From Euwallacea fornicatus (lineage: Eukaryota > Arthropoda > Insecta > Coleoptera > Curculionidae): a stretch of DNA of 64,000 nt. Each line of letters begins with the position of its first letter. Position 1 is the stretch's first letter. The translations under genes and the position numbers were made by a program. The stretch is taken from positions 2,170,001-2,234,000 of the forward strand of contig NC_089566.1 of NCBI RefSeq assembly GCF_040115645.1, written 5' to 3'. Under the pieces are notes generated by a model. The model saw only the letters and a program-made list of their open reading frames with translations, did not search any database and was not told where the DNA came from. Positions 1-10,695 of the stretch are shown here, in pieces.

Positions 1-2448
1 AATGTAATAAAATTTGAAACTGAATACCCTCGGCGTAAAAATCCTTTGAAAAATACTAGGAATACGTTGGTGGGAATAGAAGAAATATTTATGGTCGCTT
101 ATTTAAGGCTGTTTAACAACTTTGTTACAACTCGCATAACACCTCTACAGGGAGGTCCGTGGTGCAGTGCATGTCCGGCCACAATACTAGATTGTGTTAC
201 TAGGAGTAAAAGTTTGTCTTTTTTGTTGAGCCCAGAGTTTGAAGGCCGAGGCGAAGCTGGGACCAGCCGCCGGGAGTAGCACAACAGAAACCTTTTTCTC
301 CCGTGTGATTCATATTCTTCACTGATGCGCGATCGCTTTCGTAACGACATTTTTGGTTATAAAAATTGGTGTATCGCTTACCGTTGACGTCTAATGGAAC
401 TGTTTAAGGTCTAATTCCAGAAGTCGCCGTTAAGATGAAGCGTCGCCATAGGCTTCTCGGTGTTCCGTTCCTTTGCACTACCCCGACCTCAGCGGGGAAC
501 CCCTGAAGGTGCCTTTACTTCTACGTCTGAAAGTAGAAATTTACGCGTGAGTTCCGGGGTAAAGAATGTTGCACTTTAAGGCAGCGCGGAAAAAGGTACA
601 TTTCGGTTCGATGACTGTTCGAATGAAAAAAACAATGATCTCACATGAAAGCCACTCGTCTTCGGGCTACAAATGCGGTATATTAAGTTAAAATGAATCT
701 CCGTATCAAGGTCTTCGACAGACAGTTTCGTCCAAATTATTTATGTACGGCGGTCGTGTCCTTCAAGGCATTTGTTGATGAAAAACGCCAAATGTAAAAA
801 ACATCCTGTTTTACATTAAATAAAGCGTTGAAAGATCCGAAATGTCGCGGTCTGGGTGAATAAACAAATTAAAGGACAATGGGCTATTAGGCAATGATTA
901 AGGATTATCTTCGGTTTCTCGACTTTAAATTGTTTGTCCATAGAGTTAATAGCTCTAATCAGTAGATTGAGGTATGAAAATAGCTGAGAAATTCTTGCAT
1001 AAATGCATCAATTTGAGGCGGTATAAATTTTGAAAATTGTATCGCAATCTCAGAACTTGGAGAACCAAACAAAAGGTGGCGAACCCAAGTTTACTCAAAT
1101 TACAAATCAATTATCCTCGAGTAAATAGTAATGTCACGTTAAAGACAAGCCTAGGAATGATCGGCATTCTAGAACTTTTAATACCGATAGGTTAATTCAT
1201 ATTCTTCACAGTGTGATGAAGCAATAGAGTGATTTGGTTCTACTTTGCCTTTGGAAGTTTTTATCGCGTTAACGCTATCTCAGCAATATCTCCGATCGTT
1301 GATGGATAAAGATGGGCTCTTCATGTGCGAGATTAAAGGGAACCGAATAAATAATCAACCTGTTCAATCTGATATTGACTCATATATGTTTTGAACATGA
1401 TGAATCGGTTCGTGGTGCCGGAATACCTCAGTTTAAAAACAGCGATAAAAAAGGAATCATCGAATAGTAATGAGAATTCGCAGACGTTAAAACACGTAAC
1501 CTAATCTCAACTCATGTACAGTTACGACGCAGGAACCATTAAGTCCTAGTCTAGTAACAGAACCTGCTTCTATAATATAGACCTTGTCAAAGCAAGCTTG
1601 AAAAAAGTAAGGCAGTAGTACCACCAAGATACACGAACGATTTGTAATACTATCTACTGTGACTGCAATACATGGATTTGTTGGGTGTACGAGAAAACAG
1701 ATATTGTTAAAAGCGTTTTGAAACAAGAAGATGGCGAAACCCACAAATCCAGTGTAAGATATTGGGTAAAATAAGTGGAGATTACACGTAAAATAACCCA
1801 TGGGTGTTTCAAATTGGGCTGTAACTCGTTTGTATTCTATACCAGCGCAATTGGGAATAAGTACTTACTTAATTTTTTTATCCCTAAATAGAAACCATGA
1901 AATAATTTAGTTTTTAATCGGGAACTTCAGATTTTTTTAACCGTAAAACGCAATTTAAAATTTAAATTTTTGAATAATTAAAATTGGGCATTTTTAGGTT
2001 GAAAACTGGTTATTTTTCTAGTTTTTGGTTCGGTGGTGTTTTCAATTAGAAAATCAGCTTTTCATATTTTTATCTAGAATTTCGGTTTTTAAACCTCCGA
2101 ACAGAAATTGTGAATTTTTTTAAATCAGAAATTCAAAGCACCAAATTGATGTTTTTTCTAGAAATTTTTCATCCCAATTTAAAGGCATAGAAATCGAGTT
2201 AACACAGAGAAAGGTCGTATCTCTTAAGCTGTGTTTCTCATTTTTTCGCGAAATATCTATTATCTCGGACGTGACATAACTGTGAACTAATACGCATTTC
2301 CTTGACATTTACATTTCTTTCTTTTAACACTTAGATGATAATCTCTCTTCCACTTTAATAATTCTCTCAAATTGAACACTAATTTGCAATTTTTTAACTT
2401 TTTTTTAATCCTTTAAATCGCCTAAAAATGCCCCCAAGAAAAAGGAAA
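1..2448. other. Gene-poor left flank
   Basis: No open frame here resembles a protein family I recognise. Frames up to about 104 codons occur on both strands but have neither recognisable motifs nor plausible splice partners. A somewhat GC-richer patch near 420-600 contains two short potential hairpins and lies downstream of a TATAAAA string near 358. I cannot assign it to a known RNA. The rest is AT-rich sequence with short A/T runs. Confidence 0.5.
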
Positions 2449-2450
2449 TA

Positions 2451-4012
2451 CAGTCGGGAGATAAATTATTCGTCCATCCAGAATGAAATTAAAAATCAAT
2501 GGTTGAAATCCAAACTACTTTTCTTTTATTTCAATTTTGCTACAAAAAGTAACAAATATTATTCATGTGCCAAATATAGTTCTAAAATATTCAACATTAA
2601 TAATTATCTTACAAAAATATCAATAATGAAGCTTTCATTCTTCAAAACCAATGGGCGAAAGATTATTCGTCCGTTTGAAAAAAGTTTATAAATTTGTGTT
2701 TGGCATTCCAATTGCAGTGATAAAAATTTCTAGGAATTTATTATTAACATTTTCAATGTTAGTTTGAGACCATTTGTGGCAAAGATCACCAGCCAATTTT
2801 AAAATGAGTTGCAAATCCACAGAGATGTCTCAAGAAATAAGAGAATTGATTATTAAATGTTATAAAGAAGGGAAATCGCAAAGAGATATAGCGAAAATTC
2901 AATACATTATAAAAATATATAATACAATACATACAACCAAAGATTTGCCGGGGAGAGAGAGGAAAAGTATACTGACACGTCGAGAGAAACTGGCAATGTT
3001 AAGGAGAGTTCGAGAAAATCTGCGAACTATTGCGACTGAAATAGTGAAAAGTGCAGCCAGTGATCACCACAAGTTTTCCATAAAAGGACAATGCGAAAAG
3101 TTTTAAGGGGCGAAGGTGTACGGGCACAAATTGGCCGGAAAAAACCATTAGTAAGGAAGAAGAATAGGACAAGGTTTGCTCAAAGGCATTTGGACAAAAA
3201 TATTGACCGTTGGAAAAACGTCATATTTATTGACGAATCTAAAACTGAGCTGTTTGGAAAATCCAAAATGGTGCTTGTGTATAGAAAGCGAGGGGAAGCA
3301 TGCAATCCAAAAAACCTAATCCCGACTGTGAGGCATGGAGGAGGTTCAGCTTTAATCTGGGGATGTATGTCGTGGCACGGAGTGGGACAATCAAATTTTA
3401 TTGATGGAATAATGGATTGCTTTGTTTACGTAGACATTTTAAAAGGAAATTTAATACAAAGTGCGGAAAAAATGGGAATTAAAAACGAATTCGCATTCCA
3501 GCAAGATAACGAGCCAAAACGTTTAGCCCGCGTCGTTAGAGAGCGGAGGAAGAGTGTTGGAAACACCTCTCCAATCTCCAGATGTGAACCCGATTGAACA
3601 TTTATGATCGGAACTAAAAGAAAGGGTAAAAAAACAACACATTTCAAACAGAGAACGGTTAAAAGCAATATGTCAAGATGAATGGTCAAAGATCGAAGCA
3701 AGTTACGTTAGAACACTAGTAGAATCGATGCCCACCAGGTTAAGGGAAATTATAAGATCTAAAGGATACCCCACACGTTATTAGTTTTGTACTGCTTCGA
3801 CATATTAAAAAAAAAAAAAGTTTAGTGGACGAATAATTTTCCTCCCCTCAGTTTCGTAGAATGTCTCATTTATTGTTAATGTTGAATATTTTATTACTGT
3901 ATTTGGCATATAAACGACATTTTTTGTTCTTTGTAATAAATTTAAGTGGTTTGGATTTTATTCCATTATTTTACATTATTTCTAGACGGACGAATAATTT
4001 ATCTCCCGACTG
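2451..4012 (+). mobile_element. Tc1-like transposon A (decayed, both ends present)
   Basis: The element is bounded by TA dinucleotides at 2449-2450 and 4013-4014. Both outer ends begin CAGTCGGGAGATAAATTATT, in inverted orientation. Each end of about 225 bp carries a second, inner copy of the same core: GGGCGAAAGATTATTCGTCC near 2655 on the left, and its GGGAGGAAAATTATTCGTCC counterpart near 3825 on the right. This is the IR/DR layout known from some Tc1-like elements. The interior holds a broken transposase gene at 2804-3784. The total of 1,562 bp is normal for Tc1-like elements. A separate copy of the right end alone is inserted near 31.9-32.1 kb. Confidence 0.9.
2804..3784 (+). pseudogene. 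Tc1-like transposase A, frameshifted
   Basis: This is a DDE transposase relic of the Tc1/mariner superfamily. The N-terminal part has a helix-turn-helix start (EGKSQRDIAK) that runs straight into IQYIIK, as if the recognition helix had been deleted. The frame shifts near 3090 and continues through the first catalytic Asp (FIDESKTELF), a GGGSALIWGC block and the second Asp (QQDNEPKR). It shifts again near 3540, after which SPDVNPIEHL supplies the third acidic residue. An in-frame TGA at 3605-3607 stands where the family has Trp. The C-terminal end is GYPTRY followed by TAG at 3782-3784. The three catalytic residues survive but the protein cannot be made intact. Confidence 0.88.
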
Positions 4013-6636
4013 TATGCTAACTGACAATTCTTCTGAACAATTCCTTTGAATTGTGTACCACACGTTTGAATTCCAACTTTTCGAAAACAAGACTAGAACA
4101 GAAAAGTGCAAATCTTTCGTTTTCCCGTCTCGAATAACGTACCAAAAACAAATCGTTTTGAATTTTGGGCGTCGTTATCTCAAAAATAGTCGGAAATAGC
4201 TCTCGGATACTTCACGGGAACCACCCAGTATGGCGTGTAAAATGAAATGACGTAATATTATTAAGAGGTGTTGGTAGTTTTGGTCCGCTCCATTCCCGAC
4301 GAGAGCGCATTTCGATGCTGCTTGGTGCAGATTAATTCGACCAGGAAAATTCTTGTTTAATAGGAAATATGTCCAGTGGTGAACGTAAATCTCCTATTGG
4401 CAAGGCCATTTTTTTCACGTTGCAGAGTACAATTTTTATTGGAAATTATCCGCTGCACCTCCGCAATAAACCGTTTCTCATACCTACTTTACTTAATATC
4501 TAACTGTACCGCATACCTGACTATAAACGCTTGTTTATATTGGGATTGTTATTATTTTTGTTTCAAAACGTAAAATTCTCTGGTCGAAATTATGTGAAGA
4601 GAAGTGACATCCTGAGGTAGTCGGAGATTGCCGCAACTGATGGCAACGAACAAAGCGGTATGTTTTCAGTTAGAATTTCATTCCTGCATGGAATTTCTGG
4701 GAATATGTGCTTGTAATTTATTACTTCGTGTTTGCAGGAAGCATCTAGTTTCAGGTATTATTCAATCTCTGAATGTGAGCTACGAGAAGGTGCAAATTTC
4801 GCCTCGAAAAATTTCGCAAAAACGTCAATTTAAAGCCGTGTAAAGGAATTGGTTACGGCCTGGGCTGGTTGGTATACGAAAAAAACTTGGAACGATTGCA
4901 TGGGCTGTAAGAAGTCCTGAAATGTAAGCTTTGTATTTCTCGGTTTCGAAACGGCCTGAACGGAACGAGGAATTTTACGAGTCCGGACAAGCCGCAGCGC
5001 TGCCCACAACCTTTTTGCATTTTGACAAATATTAAATTGTGAAATTAACAATGATAATGTAGCTACACGGGGATAACAGAGACGATTATGTCATCTTTAG
5101 TTGACAGAAAGCAACAGATAAATTTATCTCCGCGTAGCGTTATACAACTTGAACTTATTCAACCGATATAGTTGTTCTGCAACCGCCTTTCTATATAGCT
5201 CGAAGTGTGTTATTAGAAGTACCACCCACAAAAACTGCACGATTTGTGTAGATTTTTTATCGTACCAATCTCTTAATCTTTAGGTTGCATTACATGTTGC
5301 CGTTGTGTCATTTGCGGTAACAGACAAAAGTATTTAGATCACTTTTCGGTCCCGATCTAGATAACGCCATTTGTTTGTTTCAGGCAATTACTAATGTGAA
5401 CGTACTTATATGGTTAAATTTTGGTATTTTGCAACTGCATCTCAAATACTAGGTTAATTGGCCATATGTCCAAGGCTGCTTTTATATACCAACGCCCGCA
5501 AATACTATTGCCTCGATTTAATTAGTAGCCAAGGAAATAAGTGAACGTTGGCCGGAATCGCTCGCTCCCAGACAAATATTATCGACAACAAAAGCAAATT
5601 CAGCTTCGGAGTCGCTAACATCCGAAACCTGAACGAAATCGAATCGAGCAGTGAAAACGCCAGCATCATCTCTAAAATTATCAGAAGATTCGACACGACA
5701 TGAATCATCTCCCAAGCAAAAAACTTACGAGAAGTACTGTTAAATGCATTAGTTAAATGTAATTGCTAATTCCCATGTCTCAACGGACGAAGATTTTAGC
5801 ACATGAAGCGCCAACTATAACGATACAGTACCGAGTGGAGTAGCTCAAAATTCCGTTAGAAGAACGGCCTTGCTAGGTACGACCGCAACATCATTATGAG
5901 GCATGGGCGTTCAGGACTATTGATCTCATATTAATAAAAATTCCTTTGTGTCGGTAAATTTTATGTTTCAGGTTTAAACGAGGATGTGTGTCATCCTGGG
6001 TTAAACCAAGGAATTTTTGTCGCTTCATTCGCTGCCCATTTTCGAGATATTTTATTCTTAAAGAGAGCCAGGGCTATTGAGGTCATCTTTATGTTTCAGG
6101 TTTAAACGAGAATATGTGTCATCCCGGGCAAATTTAGTAGCTCCACCGGCTGTGGGAGAGAGAGTATACCATACTCCAAGCGAGATGATCAAAATTATAA
6201 AGGAATTCAGCCAAGCTCAGACAAAATTTACATTAATCAAGATTTCGTAATTTTCAAGATGTGAGTAAAGTTCTTAGGTCGGGCAACGATATTATTGATT
6301 TCGTTACGTAAAGCACATATTAACCTTCTAGGAAGTGGACGCGGTCTCGCACACCGACGTATTATTTACTTTAAACTACTTCAGTAGTATTTTTCCTATA
6401 TCTTCATCACGTGTGCAGTAGCTGCCTATTTCAGCCATTTGAACTTATCATGCCGTATGCGTTCAATGAAAACGCACGTGGTATTTTGCATTTTCCTATT
6501 TTCGACACGTAAGCCCGACACGCCCCTCGGTGTTCAAATATTTCTAACTACAACGTGCGGCAACAGAAAGGAAAAACGTTTCTATTTTGAAACAGATATT
6601 ATGGTAATGGCGCCAACTTATCATTTTAACAGTTTT
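4013..6636. other. Gene-free stretch with a 40-bp direct repeat
   Basis: No coding frame is recognised. A near-identical 40-bp unit occurs at 5961-6000 and 6089-6128 in the same orientation. A minus-strand frame at 5518-5715 is rich in Ser, Asp and Val but matches nothing I know. The remainder looks like unique, AT-rich intergenic or intronic DNA. Confidence 0.45.
5961..6128 (+). repeat. Short direct repeat pair (2 x 40 bp)
   Basis: Units at 5961-6000 and 6089-6128 share the core TTTCAGGTTTAAACGAG followed by a GTGTGTCATCC-like tail. They are spaced 128 bp apart and differ at only a few positions. The words just upstream of each unit (ctattga..tcat) are also related, so the true repeat unit may be longer and more diverged. 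No open frame runs through it. Confidence 0.65.
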
Positions 6637-6950
6637 ATTAATGGCAATGGCAAGGTTTGAGGCCGAGGAGACTCGTTTAATTCGTTTGACGCGAGACATC
6701 TCGTCAGGCGAGGAGCTGTGCGATGATGAATTGGACTCCGAGATAGAAGATGTTCTAAAAACGAGAGATATTGCTAGCAAAGTGAACAAAAGATGTCCGA
6801 TAATGAGGATGAATGTTCAGATGCTGCTGATAAACTTTTGTTTATTGGAAAGAATAAACGGTCTCACTGGTCAAGACAGGTTCCCAGAAAGTCCACCCGG
6901 CCAGGGACTGAAAATAAACTAAGGCATGTCCCAATTTCTAAACCGTTTTA
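6637..6950 (+). pseudogene. piggyBac-like transposase N-terminal fragment
   Basis: A short acidic frame (SSGEELCDDELDSEIED) is followed, after a frame change near 6790, by a stretch containing DKLFIGKNKRSHWSRQVP and then RPGTENKLRHVP. Acidic N-terminus, then a Lys-x-x-x-Trp segment, then an Arg/Asn-rich motif is the order seen just before the catalytic domain of piggyBac-type transposases. The continuation is full of stops and I could not follow the catalytic Asp blocks. No TTAA-flanked ends were identified. Recognition rests on one short motif, so the family call is moderate. Confidence 0.45.
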
Positions 6951-9230
6951 ATCACTAATATTGGCGGATGCGCCAGATTGGCCGCATTCAAGAGGGTAAT
7001 CGAAGTTAAAGGAAAGAAGGGGGCAGATGTATCGAGCGTAGCTCCAGATTGAACAGAAATATTGCAGCATGACACAATAAGAAAGATTACTGATATATTG
7101 TTCAAATTCAAATATTATTTATTTATGGAAAAAGCTGACTTGCAGTTTTATCTCATGGTTTTGAGTTGTCGTCGAAAAAATTTTAATCGATCTACAATTT
7201 CTACTTCAAAAGCTTTTGACATTAGTTACGAACAATTATTAATAATAACTTTTAAAGGATTTTCCGGCATTTTTAAATCAAAACCTGAGACCAACGTACC
7301 TCCCGATGTAAAAACGTTTAATGCACCCTCTGTCGGGTTAAGTACGGATATTTAAATTAATTTATAAAATTTAATGAATGTTGATTGCTTCAAACAATAT
7401 TACATTATACGTTTCCATATCTCGAACTCTTTAAGGTACCTCATGATCGCATCTTGTTGAGTTTCCTAGATAAAGAGTCATTTATGCGTTCAAACACCTC
7501 ATTCGGGCGACATTTTAAATTTTGAATCTTAATAACTTCGGCAAATGAGCTCCAAATGCTTTAAAAAGTGACTCATGCGAATCAGCTCAACGGGCTCTTT
7601 AAGATGCCTCATACGGCTTGATTGAATCTTGTTGAGTTTTCCAGATACGTAAAAACATATATTCGAAACGCAAATTTCATTGATTTCACATTTTATCTTA
7701 CGAGCAGAGCGCATCAAAATAATAATACTAATGAATGGATAAAAATGCACGATATCACTTAACTTAAAAGAAAGTATCTCGAAAACCATTAAAGATGCGA
7801 GTCTTTTGCGCGATATCTCTTTAATGTCGAAGAGTTGACGGTATCAGAATTCGTGAAAATATTGAAGTCATTGGTACTAATGAAAGAGTTACGTCGGTTC
7901 TATACTTCGTTCAAGTGGAAGTGGTGCATCTATCGGCTAGCTTGAAACGGATATTTTTAAAGAGTTTATCTCACTAAAAGCAATTTCAAGTCTATAAACC
8001 AAAAACTGACGCTTATTCTAAATTTATAGCGATAAAAAAACATTTTAACAGCGTATAGAATTAAAACCAATAGCTTTTGTATGAGGCAAGTTTAACCGAA
8101 TCACTCTATTTTTTACTCTATACCATACTCATTTATGCTGATCTGTCTGGTACATTCTGTATATACAACCTTTATCTCCACAGAAAAATGTTATCGACTA
8201 TTTGGTGGGAAAAAAGTGAACTTGTCTGGCTCGTCTTGTAAAGTAAAGAGGGTTCAGAACACTCCAGTTGTGATAATTGCCTTACCATTTTGCCTCAATT
8301 TGTAGTGTAGCCTTTCAGGTATTCTTGTCATGTGTGCCCGTTCGTATGCTAATTGGTTGGATGGATTGCGTAGCGGGTTGTCGGGGTGCTTTATCTTTAT
8401 AATCAGTCTTAGTGCAATCTGCTCTGTTTTTTGTATATATTATAGTTTGTCCTATTGCTTTTGTCCTAAGTTTGTGTCCGCACTGTGACAATGGTCTGGA
8501 AAGGAACTAGAATATTTTTGTTGCACTTCCTGTACTGATCCCTTCGTATTTCTTCGTTAGCGAACGGAAATGTTTTGTTCGTTCAGTAATTTCTATTTTC
8601 ATATTTCAAACATGTTTAGAAAGCTCCAATTTTCTTTGGATTGCTACTTCCAAGTGTTTTTTGTTTGAGTTATGTGACCGTCTGCTGTTAATGTTGGACC
8701 TCGCGCTTTTATATGATGATTTGAGAGCGGAAATTTACTTTAACAGTCATTTGGTATGAGTCTCCATTTCGAGAACTATTTCGTTGTGTTGTCCATTAGT
8801 GTCTGAAGTTTTTCTTCTGCTTTTTCAGTCCTTTTGTGATGTATTATACAATAAGTGCGGCACCTCTACCGTATTGCGATTTGTATGCTCTTTCGTCGAT
8901 GTGTATGCATTTTCTTCTATAACCTATAGTTATATGCAGGGTATCCCCGAAACAATGATAAAAATTTCTATTTCAGTGATAGGGGAGTACAAAAAATCCA
9001 CTTAAAATTTTTATCAGTACCGATAACTGCAATATTTTTACGAATTCGGATGGTCGATTCTTCTGAATCAAAAAGGTATTTTGCAAAAAATAACTGGCGT
9101 CTCTAACAATTTTCGAGATTTTTTCAATTAAATGATCCCTTGGTTGATGGGCCCCGCCCGCAAACTAAAATGTGAAAGCAACAATTCTTGTGTACTGAAG
9201 CAAAACATTAAAGCCTACTGTTATTTGAAG
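6951..9230. other. Gene-free stretch with diverged repeats
   Basis: No gene is recognised. Around 7425-7660 two imperfect copies of a block containing a CTCTTTAAG word and ATCTTGTTGAGTTT lie about 165 bp apart. The block 7900-8080 is related to 11255-11440. The rest is AT-rich and looks like old, decayed repeat sequence. Confidence 0.4.
7900..8080 (+). repeat. Dispersed repeat family, copy 1
   Basis: This block shares an ordered set of words with 11255-11440: a TAGCTTGAAAC word, TTTATC followed by CAC or CTCAC, a long AAAAACTG word, and a final TAGAATT(A/G)AA word. The spacing is similar and the orientation the same. No coding frame, terminal repeat or target duplication could be defined. 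It is probably a fragment of an old non-autonomous repeat. Confidence 0.5.
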
Positions 9231-10695
9231 CACCCTCGATCAAACTTATATGAAATCACCCAGTATTTTACAGAAAGGTGTTTTTTACTGATTTGTTTTT
9301 ACATTAAAAAAAAATTGTATTTATTGATGAACAACGTTTAGTTCAATAACATATGAATGTTAGTGCATCGGTAGTACAGACTATTAATTTAGAAGTCACG
9401 TCTCGGGTTTTCTCATTTGAATTTTTTTGTTTTAAACTGCCTTAAAATGCCTTTTGTGAGTTTATCTGATGTACAGAGAGGAAGAATAATTGCGTTAGTG
9501 GAGCTGGGTATGCCGCTTCAAAGAACTGTTGCCCGTACAGTTGGTGTTTGGCAAAGGGTGGTTTCAGAAACTTATTCAAGGTACTTAGAATTGGGAATGT
9601 TGCAAAACAGGCTAAAAGGAAGTCGCCAAAACGTTACTACAGATCTACAAGACCGATTTTTAGTGCAAATAATTAGAAGAAATCCAACGGTAACAATTCC
9701 CGAGCTTAAAAGGCAATTCCTACAAGTGACAGAAACACGCATATCCGTGGAGACAATTAGAAAACGACTTCGAGCTAGAGAATTATTTAGTCGAAGGGCA
9801 CTAAAAGTCCCCGAATTGACGAGACAACACAAACGCGATAAATTAAATTGGTGTTTGCAGCACCAAAATTGGACAATGGACGACGAATGACAAAACGTCC
9901 TGTTTTCGGACGAAACCAGGATTGGTCTTAGATCTGATGATCGACGATTTCACATTTTAAGAGGCCGTAGAAGGCAAGCCAGGCTCCAAACTGCCCGATC
10001 TGTCCCGAAATATAAAGGGGGAACAGTGACGTTTTGGGGCGGCATAATGATAGGAGAAAAAACTTCCTTAATTCCCATTCGACCCACCTTAACTGGACGG
10101 AAGTACGTAGATTTGGTGCTCCAACCAATGATGACGACTTGGAGAGAATTTCTCATTTATGCACGATAGTGCCCCACCGTATACCAGTAGAGTCGCGAAA
10201 AATACCTTGGAGGGTATTAAAGTTTTAACATGGCCTGCTAATTCTCCAGACCTGGATCCCGTAGAACATTCATGGGACATGATTAAAAGAAAGATTAGGG
10301 CTCGTCAACACAATCTGGGAAATACAGAATAACTGATACGAGTAGTTCTTGAAGAATGGAGATATGTTCCTCGAGAAAAAATTGACAACCTTTTAAGAAG
10401 CACGTTCTGTCGCATTCGTTCTTGCGTTGAAGTTAGGGGTGGAAATACAGATTACTAAAACACTCAAAAAGTCTATAATTTCATTCATAATTTGAATTTC
10501 TTGTAAATCTTGCTTTTAAAAAATGAGAGCGTTTAGTTTATTTTTGTTATCACGTACAGAATTGTTTTTTTTTCTTTGAATTTTTTCAATATTAATATTT
10601 TTCGGACTTAATCTTGAAATTTCTAACACATAATTCCCACCGAAAATCATTCCTTTGCGAAATACTGGATGACTCCATATAAGTTTGATTGAGTG
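9231..10695 (+). mobile_element. Tc1-like transposon B (decayed)
   Basis: The inverted ends are recognisable. The left end (9231 onward) contains ATCAAACTTATATG and then CACCCAGTATTT. The right end (about 10657-10695) gives the same words on the opposite strand. A TA dinucleotide follows the right end at 10696-10697, but the left flank reads AG, so one target base pair appears mutated. Between the ends lies a broken transposase gene. The 1,465-bp length fits a Tc1-like element. Confidence 0.82.
9447..10458 (+). pseudogene. Tc1-like transposase B, frameshifted
   Basis: Reading starts at an ATG at 9447 (MPFVSLSDVQRGRI) with a paired helix-turn-helix DNA-binding region over the first 110 residues or so. 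A TGA stop falls after NWTMDDE near 9888. The same frame continues with the first catalytic Asp (LFSDETRIGL) and a GGTVTFWGG block. After a shift near 10100 the second Asp appears in FMHDSAPPYTS and the acidic third residue in SPDLDPVEHSW. A TAA interrupts near 10330, and the C-terminus (RGGNTDY, TAA) ends at 10458. All three catalytic residues persist. By my count the last two are separated by 32 rather than the usual 34 residues. Confidence 0.87.

Noticed and set aside
1487..1801. 104-codon minus-strand frame with hydrophobic stretches
   Set aside because: No known motif, no splice context and an AT-rich composition that easily gives Phe/Ile/Leu-rich frames.
5505..5715. Overlapping minus-strand frames rich in Ser/Asp
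   Set aside because: Looked like a possible transposon-encoded acidic segment, but no partner motifs or element ends were found.
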